A stretch of DNA of 64,000 nt. It comes from UBA1930 sp943371535 (GTDB lineage Bacteria; Bacteroidota; Bacteroidia; Chitinophagales; Chitinophagaceae). Made by a program: the position numbers and the translations under genes. Numbering within the stretch: position 1 is the first letter of the stretch; each line of letters begins with the position of its first letter. Positions 35,501 through 44,135 of this stretch are shown in pieces. Location: NCBI GenBank assembly GCA_943371535.1, contig CALRVE020000016.1, forward strand, positions 1-64,000. The letters are read 5' to 3'. The notes under the pieces were generated by a model that was not told the DNA's origin, searched no databases, and saw only the letters and a list, made by a program, of their open reading frames with translations.

Positions 35501-37120
35501 GCAGTAAATGATGCTAATAGAGCTCCAAGATCAGGTTCTAATTACTTGTATTCTCAATGGAGTACAACTGCTTGGGCATTCACACCAAGTTTCCAATTAA
35601 CGGCAGGCACCTCCTACGATTTTTCATTCTACATGCAAAATAAAAATGGTACGGCTGGATTTACTATGGATGTTGCATATGGTTCGGCAGCTAATGATGC
35701 AGGAATGACTAACGTATTGCAATCAGGTTACGTTGCAAATAATACAACCTACACCCTATTTAAATACACAATTACACCTACAGCAAGTGGAGTATATCAT
35801 TTTGGTGTGAAGAGTATTTGTCCTTCTTCTGCACCTTGGTATTTAAGTTTTGACGATTTTAAATTAGAAACTACACCAAGTTGTGCAGAACCAAACCCTA
35901 TAACTGCTTCAAACATTACAACCAATTCAGCCGATATTTCTTGGACAGCCCCTCCATCTTCAGGTATAACAGGATATGCTTGGGAATTAAGAACTAGTGG
36001 TGCAGTTGGTAGTGGTGCAACTGGTTTGGTAACTAGCGGTACAACAGCTAGTACCAATGTAAACTTAACAGGATTGAATGGCACTACTAACTATACATTC
36101 TATGTTAGAACAAATTGTGCTACTCCTACTGTAAGTTCGTATGGTTCAACTACTTTCAATACTTTAATTACAAACGATGATTGCTCTGGTGCAGTTCAAG
36201 TATTTGCAACAGGTACAATTAATGCTACTACAGTTGGTGCAACACAAAGCTTAGCACCAATTTTATGTAATGGGTTTACAAGTACTGCGGCTGGTGATGT
36301 TTGGTTTAGATTTGTAGCAACACAAAATGGCTCTGTAACCATTAATACTACAGGTTTAGATTTGGTAATTGAAGCTTTTTCTGGTACTTGTTCAGGCTTA
36401 ACTAATATTGGTTGTGTAGACGCAGCTGGTACAACAGAAACATTTACTCTAAATGGTTTAGTGGCTGGGTCTACTTATTATTTTAGAGCTTATGCTTATG
36501 GATCATTAACAACTCAAGGTACCTTTACATTAAACTTAACTGGCCCTGCTTTACCAGCATCAATCACTTCATTCAAAGGAGAAAAAAGAGGAACAATAAA
36601 TCAATTAAGTTGGACAACCTCTACCGAAGTAAACAATGGAGGTTTTGAATTGCAACGCAGTGCCGATGGAGTGAATTTTGCAACATTGGGTTATGTTGCT
36701 TCAAAATCCGATAATGGTACTAGCAATCAAGTGTTGAATTATACATACAATGATGTTCGACCATTAATGGCTACAGGTTACTATCGTTTGAAGCAAATTG
36801 ATAAAGATGGCAAATACAATTATTCTTCAATTGTAGTGTTGAAATCTGATAGAAAAGGTGATATTATTGTTGGAAATATTTATCCAAATCCTGTAACGTC
36901 TACTTTAAATCTTTCAATAGAAAGTACTAAAAATACCAAAGTAGAAATTGTAGTGGTGAATACATTAGGCATGAAAGTGTATCAACAACCTGCATCAATA
37001 GCTACAGGTAATAATTTACAAAGTATCAACATTAGCAGATTAGCTGCTGGCTTATACCATGTTCAAATTGTTACGCCAACAGGCGAAGTAATACAAGCTG
37101 GTAAGGTTACCAAGCAATAA
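29534..37120 (+). CDS. Giant T9SS-exported surface protein with FN3 and MAM-like repeats
   Basis: 2528 residues. Signal peptide MKRFYSFLVGNLLMFLLFANYSSAQ; an N-terminal Ig-like/FN3 part; a G8-like segment at about 260-330 (LWNSASTWVGGVVPGVGDNV); a long Ser/Thr/Gly-rich beta region to about 1100; then a super-repeat, I-FN3-II-FN3 repeated twice (about 1180-1695 and 1696-2213), where I (NFDGVTTPALPSCW) and II (GFEGIT...CWT...SFYM...WYLSFDDFKLE) look like choice-of-anchor/MAM-type jelly rolls. A PPC-like domain (about 2215-2335) and a type A sorting domain (GNIYPNPVTSTLNLSIES...GEVIQAGKVTKQ) follow. The type IX system would export and anchor it; the repeats suggest adhesion or glycan binding. 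A stop then a terminator ends it. Confidence 0.93.
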   Translation: MKRFYSFLVGNLLMFLLFANYSSAQCLTAVNGLFPSATFTPTCTGAPQSIVTNAYASEYANVALTSGIAYTFSSSVATDVITISDAAGATSLAFANGGPVTFTPTTTATFRFYTHTAGCGAESVNRTKSVACTLPPCTAPTAQPTSLVFSSITSSSVAVSFTAPATAPTNYLVVRTTTNTAPTPVNGTSYTVGASTIGFIDYIGTALTYVSSNLLPSTTYYYWVFSYNTTSGTCSPNYLTTTPLTGTATTLVAGNLTSTAAGGLWNSASTWVGGVVPGVGDNVIIADGSVVTIDGAYTVNNLTVGQGNSGVLQWNATSNALTVRNDITIAAGGKFLAYTTGGVVGQRINVGGNFTNNGYVNLALGTTTNSVLSFQGSQLSTNTNQTLGGSGIFEGNGTAGLIRVLFIETTGSVSISTSQNIITTNLAVGAGTLNTNGKLFIDNTAQVYGRPVNTQVANVVVTNMGTTAYTSAPVVFGAAVTLWTANGTATLNTRYFSGNNVYVATTAGTFDATTAPIHTSGILSNGTASLLWIGTLGTLGNPFQQTAVTLGTQYFYGDNLYVCTVAGVPSATAPPIHTSGAVASGAATFLYVGSPAKVLVNFNSGTVRSLTLTDAGSGYSSAPALAFSLNGGAGAGAAASVVYIQSVAGPASSITQKSGVSSIVGGLNINSTQGASAFSGVGAISTTGGGVNYTVVPTVGFAGPTAINLITDGGSGYTAAPTVTVTGGNLVSGSALTSSNFTVVVANGKVVSTYLNTATTATYSVPPTLAFSAGNATLAFPAGCWPTATAVIGANGQITNFTINNAGFGYVAAPTVGIGTTNNTANGGTFTTVATTPTARIALYNTTLGFFSPAASNVVHTDASVIPANGKLNNLTMNSALGANFTSSVELLGSSPLTLTAGELNLGSGTLTISHPSYAGVSGSATASVSAAAIRLNSPGGSLTRTFPYFPTVAIATGTGSLATGSTVTTLTTSRTTAPTGSIAGGGVNATGKRAYRVQTNAGSNFGTNPTITLNFNAADSLTVDNPNLYIGQSTSLTGPWTVRSVASGTGSLPTTGSRTTAISGVGPIVPTGDDYYAWMAADLCSGTPVTGIVAVSGSTVVCSGTTVSLTSNVFTVGIGMTYRWQKSTDNTVWEDLNGTSAASFSFVISDSVWIRRVDSCTNGGLFAVSNSIFINLSPALTTLNENFDGVTTPALPSCWSKVGTPGSVSTQTTGALSTPNCLYMFSSSGTTIAMISLPRLENTDASTHRLRFSARANFTIGGVIEVGYLTNPADQASFVSLGSYTTTSITNYDNFELSPVTTPTGVKTLAFRHTGVPANSVLIDNVVYEAIPNCNAPSNVQTSNLTSTSVDISWDPPTVGSAPLSYSVYYSTSSTAPTLTAAPTLYGLTNPTIALTALTPNTTYYLWVRSKCSATDSSAWSSVRTFKTPCAPITTLPWTEGFEGITTVGAGLFPDCWTVQNVSGTLPTSSTTVDTRRFPRTGTKYYHTQWNATSWVYTPGFQLTAGTSYDFSFYMMKKDPALGFTLDVSYGDNPSDAAMINPLLTGLSVTNTDYEQFKYTFTASSTGTYYIGIKSTSPNSTPWYLSFDDFKLEVTPTCNEPTNVALSNVTSTGVDVTWDAPTAGTSPISYSVYYSTSNTAPTLTTAPTVHGINGPATVLTSLIPATTYYLWVRSKCSTTDSSSWSSVKQFTTLCTSVTSFIQSFDGVTVPALPSCWLKVGTTGTAVTQATGAFTTPNALNMNSSSTSNIAMVSMPPVSNANAGTHRLRFRIRANATVGGIIEAGYLTDPLDQATFVSLGSFTTTSTTVYNDFEVTPVNAPPGVTTLAFKHTGSPANAVLIDNVVYEMIPTCNEPTNVQAANITTTTADLTWDSPTAGGSPISYSLYYSTTNTPPTLTTAPTLAGINGPAVSLTGLNPASTYFLWVRSKCSATDSSGWSNLRSFTTACAVITTLPWNEGFEGVTAPGSLIVPNCWTYEVSVGTTGIGTSAVNDANRAPRSGSNYLYSQWSTTAWAFTPSFQLTAGTSYDFSFYMQNKNGTAGFTMDVAYGSAANDAGMTNVLQSGYVANNTTYTLFKYTITPTASGVYHFGVKSICPSSAPWYLSFDDFKLETTPSCAEPNPITASNITTNSADISWTAPPSSGITGYAWELRTSGAVGSGATGLVTSGTTASTNVNLTGLNGTTNYTFYVRTNCATPTVSSYGSTTFNTLITNDDCSGAVQVFATGTINATTVGATQSLAPILCNGFTSTAAGDVWFRFVATQNGSVTINTTGLDLVIEAFSGTCSGLTNIGCVDAAGTTETFTLNGLVAGSTYYFRAYAYGSLTTQGTFTLNLTGPALPASITSFKGEKRGTINQLSWTTSTEVNNGGFELQRSADGVNFATLGYVASKSDNGTSNQVLNYTYNDVRPLMATGYYRLKQIDKDGKYNYSSIVVLKSDRKGDIIVGNIYPNPVTSTLNLSIESTKNTKVEIVVVNTLGMKVYQQPASIATGNNLQSINISRLAAGLYHVQIVTPTGEVIQAGKVTKQ

Positions 37121-37143
37121 AAAATAAAAAATAAAAAAGCAGA

Positions 37144-37181
37144 AAAAAGCCCTAAGATTTAATCAAATCTTAGGGCTTTTT
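37144..37181 (+). terminator. Terminator after the first giant gene
   Basis: A 17-bp perfect stem (37144-37160 with 37165-37181) with loop AATC; the right arm ends in TTTTT. Isolates the two giant genes. Confidence 0.85.
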
Positions 37182-37213
37182 CTTTTACTTTTACGCAATA
37201 TAAACTAACTGTT

Positions 37214-40200
37214 ATGACTAGAATTTTTTACATTCTTCTGTTACTTTCTATTTTCTCAACTGCTTCAGCCCAACTTTCTGGTACAAAAAGTATTCCTGGA
37301 GATTATGCTACTGTTGCATTAGCTGTTGCAGACTTGAATACAAATGGTGTTGGTGCTGGTGGTGTTACATTTAACATTGCTGCCGGACATGTTGAAAACC
37401 TAACAGCCCGAATTGCAATTACAGCAACTGGCACAATGGCTAATCCAATTGTGTTTCAAAAATCTGGAACAGGAGATCTTCCTGTGTTAAATGCTTATCA
37501 AGGAACGAATACACCAACTAGTGCAGCAAGAGATGGTTTAATTAGTTTACAAGGAAGTGATTATGTAACCATAGATGGTATAGAATTAAAAGAAGCTGCT
37601 ACCAATTCAACCCCTACACAGTTAATGGAATATGGTATTGGTTTATTTAGAGCATCAGCAACCGATGGTGCTCAAAATAATACCATTAAAAATTGTAAAA
37701 TTACTTTAAGCAGAGAAAATGATGCTGCTGGTAGTGGTGTTTGGCATCCTGGCTCAAACGGAATTGTAGTATTAAATTGTTTAGCAACTGCAAATACAGC
37801 GGTTACCCCTACTAGTGCTTTAGGTTCAAACTCATTTAATAAATTTTATAGTAATACTATTGAGAATGTAATACATGGTATTACATTTATTTCTTTTGCA
37901 GCTCCTACACCCTTTACACTTGGTGATACAGGAAATGATGTGGGTGGTTCAAGTGCATTAACAGGTAATACCATTATTAATTTTGGAGGTAAAGTAGGCA
38001 GCACGGCAACTGCAGATGCTGTTTTTGTAAATAATCAATGGAGTTTCAACTGTTCATACAATACAATAAACAACAATAATGGAGCAGGTGTTAACCATCC
38101 AAATGCATTAAGAGGTATTTGGTTAAATGCTTCTTCAACAAGTGCAAGTGCAACTATTAATAATAATAATATTACACTTTATGGGGGTGGTACTACACAC
38201 CCAGTTACAGCAATAGAAAATGCATTGGGTTCTACTGCTGCATCAAACACTGTTACAATAAATAACAACTATATTACTGGTAATTATTTAACCGCAACAA
38301 CAGGTTTATGGTATGGAATTTTTAATTCGGCTACTGCTGCTAATGTAGTTATTCAAGGTAATACCATTGAAAATGTGGAATATAGTGCAAACACTTTAGC
38401 TGGTTCGGGGCTTGTTTATCCTATTTTTAATTCAGGGGCAGGAACCAATATTTTAGCAAGAAACAATACAATAAACAATATTCAACGTTTTGGTAGTTCA
38501 GGAGCTAACACAATTGGTATTTATTTTAGTGCAGGCACTAATCAAACAATAAAAAATAATTTTATTTATGATATTTCAATTGATGGAACTGGAACTGTTT
38601 CATTAATTTATGGAATACAGGTAACCGCTACAACTGTTGTTGTAGATAGCAATATTGTAAGGAAATTATCTTGTAAAAAAACTACTGGTACAGGTAACTT
38701 ATATGGAATCTATAATATAGCATCTGCATCAAATGAAAATTATAACTATAACCAGATTGATAGTTTAGAGCATTTCGGTACGGGCACTACTTATGGTATT
38801 ATTTCCAATACAACGGCAGGTGTAAGAAGCATGAGTTTTAATAGAATTCATACACTCTCAACCAATGGCAATATAGCAGGTGGTATAGTTAGTACTGCTA
38901 GTGTACCTACTATTCAAGGTAATAAAATTTATAATATAGAATCAAAGGGTGCAGCAGCAACAACAAGTTTTGGTATTTCAGTTACAACTACTTCTGGTAC
39001 ATCTATTAATGCAAGAATTTTTAATAATGTTATTGGAGATTTAAGAACTCCTAATACATCAGTTACAGCAGCTAACACTAATCCTCAAGTAAGGGGTATA
39101 AGTTATACAGCAGCTACTGTAAATGCTAATGTAAATATTTCATTTAATACAGTTTATTTAAATGCAACTTCAACTGGAATTAATTTTGGTTCTGCTGCAT
39201 TATTTGTAGCTGCAAGTACAACAGCAACAACTTCAGCTCTAGACTTACGTAATAATATTTTCATTAATAATTCAACACCGAACGGTAATGGTAGAACAGT
39301 TGCTTATCAAAGAAATGGAGTTGCTTTGAATAATTATACCAATCTTTCTAACAACAATTCTTTCTTTGCTGGCACACCTAGTAGTACGAACTTAATTTTT
39401 ACAGATGGTACCAACAATGATCAAAATATTACTGATTTTAAAACAAGAGTTGCTCCAAGAGAAGGTGCCTCATTTACCGAGACTATAACATTCTTATCAC
39501 TAAATGGTGCCGATTCAACATTCCTATATCCAGATCCTGCGGTTGGTACTCAATTAGAAAGTGGTGGTTCGCCAATTACAGCAATTACTACCGATTTTAA
39601 GGGCACTGTTAGAAACGTAAACACACCTGATATTGGTGCAATAGAATTTAATGGTATAGCAGTTGATTTAAGTGCACCAAGTATTAGCTTAGCTACTTTA
39701 AGTGCTGCAACAATTTGCACTACAAACAGAACAATCACAGCTACAATTACTGATGCTTCTGGTGTGAATATAACACCTGGGTTAAAGCCAAGATTGTGGT
39801 TTAAAAAAGATACAGAGAACGATGTTTTACCAGCTACAAATACATCGGCATCAAATGGTTGGAAATGGGTAGAAGCATCGAACAATACTTCTCCATTTAG
39901 CTTTACATTTAATTTTGGTTTATTAAGTACTCCACTTTTACAAGGCGATTCAATTACTTATTTTATTACTGCCCAAGACTCTCTTACTACACCAAATGTT
40001 GCAGCAACGGTTGTTACTTTAAATGATGTACCCACTTCGGTTGCATTAGGGTTAGGTTCATTTCCTGTTACAGGTAATGCAAGAGGATTTTTAATTTTGA
40101 ATGAACCAATTCCTTTATTAGTAAAAATTAGTAAAACGGAGCTTTGTTTAAAAGGAACTGTAACATTAGATGTAGATGGAATTGATGTTAGAGGAGGAGA

Positions 40201-43200
40201 ATATCAATGGCAACGTTCACCTTTTAATGCGAATACTTGGACTGATATTACCAACGGCACAACAATTCCATTTACAACAGATACAATTAGTGCTCCAACA
40301 GATTTTAGATTAGTCATTAGATGTGGAGGTACACCTATTAGTTCTTCACCATCAAATACAGTTAGTTTAGCAATTAATAATCCTCAAATAACAAGCACAA
40401 CTCCTGCTACTCGTTGTGGGGTTGGTCAAGTTACTTTAAGTGCAGTAGCTGCCGATCCATCAGCCACTATAAAATGGTATGCAACTCCTAATGCAACAAC
40501 TGCATTATTTACAGGAGATACTTATACAACACCAACTTTAAATACTTCAACTACTTATTATGTAAGTGCTACAGAGGGTGGTACTGGCAGTATATCAATT
40601 CCTGGTGATGGTGGTTGGAATCATGTTACAACAACTGGTGCTTTCCAAACTTCTTTAATAACAGGGTCTAGCATGACGTTAACAGTTTCTGCACCATTAA
40701 CTTTATCATCTTTAGATATATATCCATCAGCTCCAATTGGCACTGCTTTTACTATTGAAGCAAGAACAGTTAGTGCAAGTGGCACTACTTTTTTAAGTTA
40801 TGCAGGTACAACCTCAGTTACTAATTCAGGCACACCGTCTGTTGCTCAAACTGTTCCTGTAAACTTTGTTTTACCTGTTGGTACCTACTATATAGGTTTT
40901 GTGGGTACCAATCCAAATACATGGAGATCAGGTTTATTTGCTCATGGCTTACCATGGTCAATACCTGGTGTTGTATCAATGGATTTTAGTTTAACCCCAA
41001 ACTATCAATATTATTTCTATAATTTACAAATCTCAAATGGTTGTGAAGGGGCTCGTGTTCCTGTAACTGCAACGCTTACATCGCCACCTGCTATAACAGT
41101 TGGTTCACCTTTACCTGTAATTTGTGAAAATGCTACAGCTGCCTTAAATGTAAATAGTGCAAACACTAACTATGTGTACACTTGGACGCCAGCAAATTTA
41201 AATGGTAGCTCAGTAAATGTAACTCCTACTGCAACTACAAAATATTTTGTTAGTGCTGTAGATGCAGTAACTAACTGTACTGCTGTAGATTCAATCACAG
41301 TCTTTGTACAACCAACACCAACAATTTCTGCTACGCCACCATCATTTTGTGTAACTGGTGGAGTTGCAACATTAAGACTTACTCCATCTACTGGTTATGC
41401 AAATAATAGCATACAATGGCAGGTTTCTACAAATAATATTAGTTACAATGATATAGTTGGAGCCGATTCAACAGTATATGTAACTCCATCTATTACTTCA
41501 ACAACCTATTACAAAGCTTTAATTAAAAACGGAGCTAATGTGGTTTGTTCTGATACTGGATATACAGTTTTAGTAAGTAATCCAGCTTTAACAGGCACTA
41601 CAGTTGGTAGTCGTTGTGGTCCTGGTACTGTTCAATTACAAGCTACAGCAAATACTGGAAATGAAGTAAATTGGTACGCATCTAGTACAGGTGGATCACC
41701 ATTATTTACAGGGGCTACATTTACTACTCCATCTATTAATAGTACTACTACCTTTTATGCTGCACCAGCTGCACCTAATAGTGGTTCAGGAACAGTTGCA
41801 GTTGGAGCAGGTGCAACAACAAGTGCCACTTACTCAAATCCTTTTTATACTGCATGGTCTAATTCCCATAACCAACATATAGTATTGGCATCAGAATTAA
41901 CTGCAGCAGGAATTTTACCAGGTGCAATAAATGCAATTGGATTAGATGTAACTTCTGCTGGAACATTACCTATGATTGACTTTTCTTTAAAAATAGGTAC
42001 CACAACAGCAACTACTATGAGTGCATTTGTTGCTACAAGTTCATTTGCTACAGTATATACTTCGGCTTCTTTAATGCCAACTACTGGTGTAAATATGTTA
42101 ACATTTACAACTCCATTTTATTGGGATGGGGTGAGTAATATAGTATTAGAAATTTGTCATGGTAACCCAAGTAGTACAGCAACTATGCTTAGAACAGTAA
42201 CTGCAGATGCTACTACATATATTTCTTCTATTCATTCACGTAAAACTGTTGCAACAGCAGGTTCTGCACAGTGTACAGATAACTCAACCAATCTTACAAC
42301 TTATTCAGTTCGCCCAAGAATTTTCTTTATGTATACAGCAGGTTGTGAAGCACCTCGTACAGCTGTAATTGCAACAATTAATACACCTCCTACAATTTCA
42401 AGAACAGCAACGCCAGCTGTTATTTGTGAGGGAGGGATTACTCAATTAACAACATCGAGTACTAATACTGGATATACTTATACTTGGACACCTGGTAATT
42501 TAACAGGTTCAACAGTAAATGTGTCACCTACACAAACTACCAAGTATTTTGTTTCTGCAATAGATAATAGTGCTGGCACATTTAATGGTTGTACAGCTTT
42601 AGACTCAATTGTTGTAAGGGTAAACACTAAACCAAGTGAAGTATTTGTTACACCTACATCTGCTGCTTTATGTGCTAACACTAACCCAGCAGTTGCATTA
42701 ACAGTAAGTGGTGGAACAGTTGGTGGGGAATTTACTTTTGGTACACAAGCTGCACAAAATACTTTAACTACTTATCCTGCACCATATTCAGTGTATTATG
42801 GAGGTCAGCGTATGCAAATGCTAATAACTGCTGCTGAATTAACTGCTCAAGGTGTTAAGCCTGGGCAAATAACTAAAATTAGTTTTCCTGTGGTTTCATT
42901 AGGTACAAACTGGGGAACTGCCACAACCGAATGTCAGAACTTTAAAATAAGTTTAGGTTCTACAGCATTAACAAGTTTAACTGCTTTTCAATCATCATTA
43001 ACAGAAGTATTATCAGCAGGTAATTTTACACCTGTAGTTGGTTATAGTAATGAACATACATTTACTACACCTTTCACATGGGATGGTACCAGTAATCTAA
43101 TTATTGAAACCACTTTCTCAAATAATAAATCAGGTGTTACTGCCGATGGAGTGGTTCAATACAATTCTCCAACTAGCTATCAAAGTACCATTGTTTATAG

Positions 43201-44053
43201 AGCCGATGGTGTAACAGCTACTGCTGCTGCAACGGCTACAACAATAGATTTTTCATTCAATGCAAGGCCCGATTTTAAATTAGTAAATGCACAGAATACT
43301 CTTATTAGTTGGGCTCCTTTAACAGGCTTATTTACCAATGCAGCTGCAACTACTCCATATACTGGTGGAAATGCAACTACAGTGTATGCAAAACCTGTTA
43401 CAACAACTACTTACACAGCAACATCAACCTCTGATTCTGGTTGTATTGCAACAAAAACAGTTACTATAACCGATAATTGTGCTGTTCCAGTAACCATCAC
43501 TGCATTCAAAGGTGAAAAACGTGGTTCAATTAATCAATTAAGTTGGACAACCTCTACAGAGGTAAACAATGCAGGTTTTGAAATGCAACGTAGTGCCGAT
43601 GGTGTAAATTATACTGCACTAGGATTTATCGGATCAAAAGCCGATAATGGTAACAGTAATCAAGTATTGAATTATAGCTTTAATGATGAACGTCCATTAA
43701 GCTCTACAGGTTACTATCGTTTGAAGCAAATCGATAAAGATGGCAAGTACAACTATTCACAAGTGGTTGTATTAAAATCTGATAGAAAAGGCGATTTCAT
43801 AGTGGGTAATATTTATCCAAACCCAGTATCATCAATCTTAAATGTTTCAATAGAAAGCACTAAGAATGCAAAAGTTGAAATAGTGATTGTAAATACTTTG
43901 GGTATGAAAGTGCATCAACAAAGTGCAAACTTGGTAACTGGTCAAAATATTCAAACTATGAATATTAACCGTTTGGCAGCAGGTTTGTATCATGTACAAA
44001 TGATAACTCCTAACGGCGAAGTAATACAAGCTGGTAAGGTTACTAAACAATAA
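37214..44053 (+). CDS. Giant T9SS-exported parallel beta-helix protein with Ig-like repeats
   Basis: 2279 residues. Signal peptide MTRIFYILLLLSIFSTASAQ; residues about 20-820 show the N-rich coil pattern of a right-handed parallel beta-helix (GNTIENVEYSANTL, NNFIYDISI, NKIYNIESKG); then Ig/PKD-like and T9SS Ig-like modules in repeats (TWTPANLNGSSVNVTPTATT and TWTPGNLTGSTVNVSPTQTT; IKWYATPNATTALFTG and VNWYASSTGGSPLFTG). The C-terminal sorting domain (YPNPVSSILNVSIES...GEVIQAGKVTKQ) is very close to that of the preceding gene. The beta-helix resembles polysaccharide lyase or adhesin scaffolds, but no catalytic residues can be assigned. Confidence 0.92.
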   Translation: MTRIFYILLLLSIFSTASAQLSGTKSIPGDYATVALAVADLNTNGVGAGGVTFNIAAGHVENLTARIAITATGTMANPIVFQKSGTGDLPVLNAYQGTNTPTSAARDGLISLQGSDYVTIDGIELKEAATNSTPTQLMEYGIGLFRASATDGAQNNTIKNCKITLSRENDAAGSGVWHPGSNGIVVLNCLATANTAVTPTSALGSNSFNKFYSNTIENVIHGITFISFAAPTPFTLGDTGNDVGGSSALTGNTIINFGGKVGSTATADAVFVNNQWSFNCSYNTINNNNGAGVNHPNALRGIWLNASSTSASATINNNNITLYGGGTTHPVTAIENALGSTAASNTVTINNNYITGNYLTATTGLWYGIFNSATAANVVIQGNTIENVEYSANTLAGSGLVYPIFNSGAGTNILARNNTINNIQRFGSSGANTIGIYFSAGTNQTIKNNFIYDISIDGTGTVSLIYGIQVTATTVVVDSNIVRKLSCKKTTGTGNLYGIYNIASASNENYNYNQIDSLEHFGTGTTYGIISNTTAGVRSMSFNRIHTLSTNGNIAGGIVSTASVPTIQGNKIYNIESKGAAATTSFGISVTTTSGTSINARIFNNVIGDLRTPNTSVTAANTNPQVRGISYTAATVNANVNISFNTVYLNATSTGINFGSAALFVAASTTATTSALDLRNNIFINNSTPNGNGRTVAYQRNGVALNNYTNLSNNNSFFAGTPSSTNLIFTDGTNNDQNITDFKTRVAPREGASFTETITFLSLNGADSTFLYPDPAVGTQLESGGSPITAITTDFKGTVRNVNTPDIGAIEFNGIAVDLSAPSISLATLSAATICTTNRTITATITDASGVNITPGLKPRLWFKKDTENDVLPATNTSASNGWKWVEASNNTSPFSFTFNFGLLSTPLLQGDSITYFITAQDSLTTPNVAATVVTLNDVPTSVALGLGSFPVTGNARGFLILNEPIPLLVKISKTELCLKGTVTLDVDGIDVRGGEYQWQRSPFNANTWTDITNGTTIPFTTDTISAPTDFRLVIRCGGTPISSSPSNTVSLAINNPQITSTTPATRCGVGQVTLSAVAADPSATIKWYATPNATTALFTGDTYTTPTLNTSTTYYVSATEGGTGSISIPGDGGWNHVTTTGAFQTSLITGSSMTLTVSAPLTLSSLDIYPSAPIGTAFTIEARTVSASGTTFLSYAGTTSVTNSGTPSVAQTVPVNFVLPVGTYYIGFVGTNPNTWRSGLFAHGLPWSIPGVVSMDFSLTPNYQYYFYNLQISNGCEGARVPVTATLTSPPAITVGSPLPVICENATAALNVNSANTNYVYTWTPANLNGSSVNVTPTATTKYFVSAVDAVTNCTAVDSITVFVQPTPTISATPPSFCVTGGVATLRLTPSTGYANNSIQWQVSTNNISYNDIVGADSTVYVTPSITSTTYYKALIKNGANVVCSDTGYTVLVSNPALTGTTVGSRCGPGTVQLQATANTGNEVNWYASSTGGSPLFTGATFTTPSINSTTTFYAAPAAPNSGSGTVAVGAGATTSATYSNPFYTAWSNSHNQHIVLASELTAAGILPGAINAIGLDVTSAGTLPMIDFSLKIGTTTATTMSAFVATSSFATVYTSASLMPTTGVNMLTFTTPFYWDGVSNIVLEICHGNPSSTATMLRTVTADATTYISSIHSRKTVATAGSAQCTDNSTNLTTYSVRPRIFFMYTAGCEAPRTAVIATINTPPTISRTATPAVICEGGITQLTTSSTNTGYTYTWTPGNLTGSTVNVSPTQTTKYFVSAIDNSAGTFNGCTALDSIVVRVNTKPSEVFVTPTSAALCANTNPAVALTVSGGTVGGEFTFGTQAAQNTLTTYPAPYSVYYGGQRMQMLITAAELTAQGVKPGQITKISFPVVSLGTNWGTATTECQNFKISLGSTALTSLTAFQSSLTEVLSAGNFTPVVGYSNEHTFTTPFTWDGTSNLIIETTFSNNKSGVTADGVVQYNSPTSYQSTIVYRADGVTATAAATATTIDFSFNARPDFKLVNAQNTLISWAPLTGLFTNAAATTPYTGGNATTVYAKPVTTTTYTATSTSDSGCIATKTVTITDNCAVPVTITAFKGEKRGSINQLSWTTSTEVNNAGFEMQRSADGVNYTALGFIGSKADNGNSNQVLNYSFNDERPLSSTGYYRLKQIDKDGKYNYSQVVVLKSDRKGDFIVGNIYPNPVSSILNVSIESTKNAKVEIVIVNTLGMKVHQQSANLVTGQNIQTMNINRLAAGLYHVQMITPNGEVIQAGKVTKQ

Positions 44054-44074
44054 TTGTAACTATTTTACTACGAA

Positions 44075-44109
44075 TGCCGATAAATGAAAGTTTATCGGCA
44101 TTTTTTTTT
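44075..44109 (+). terminator. Terminator after the second giant gene
   Basis: TGCCGATAAA (44075-44084) pairs with TTTATCGGCA (44091-44100), loop of six, followed by nine T residues (44101-44109). Strong intrinsic terminator. Confidence 0.9.
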
Positions 44110-44135
44110 ACTTTCATGCTTTAAACTAATTTTTC

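Noticed and set aside
34639..36084. Antisense open frames inside the giant T9SS gene
   Set aside because: Long Thr/Ser/Ala-rich genes leave open antisense frames by composition alone; no start, promoter or family pattern is present.
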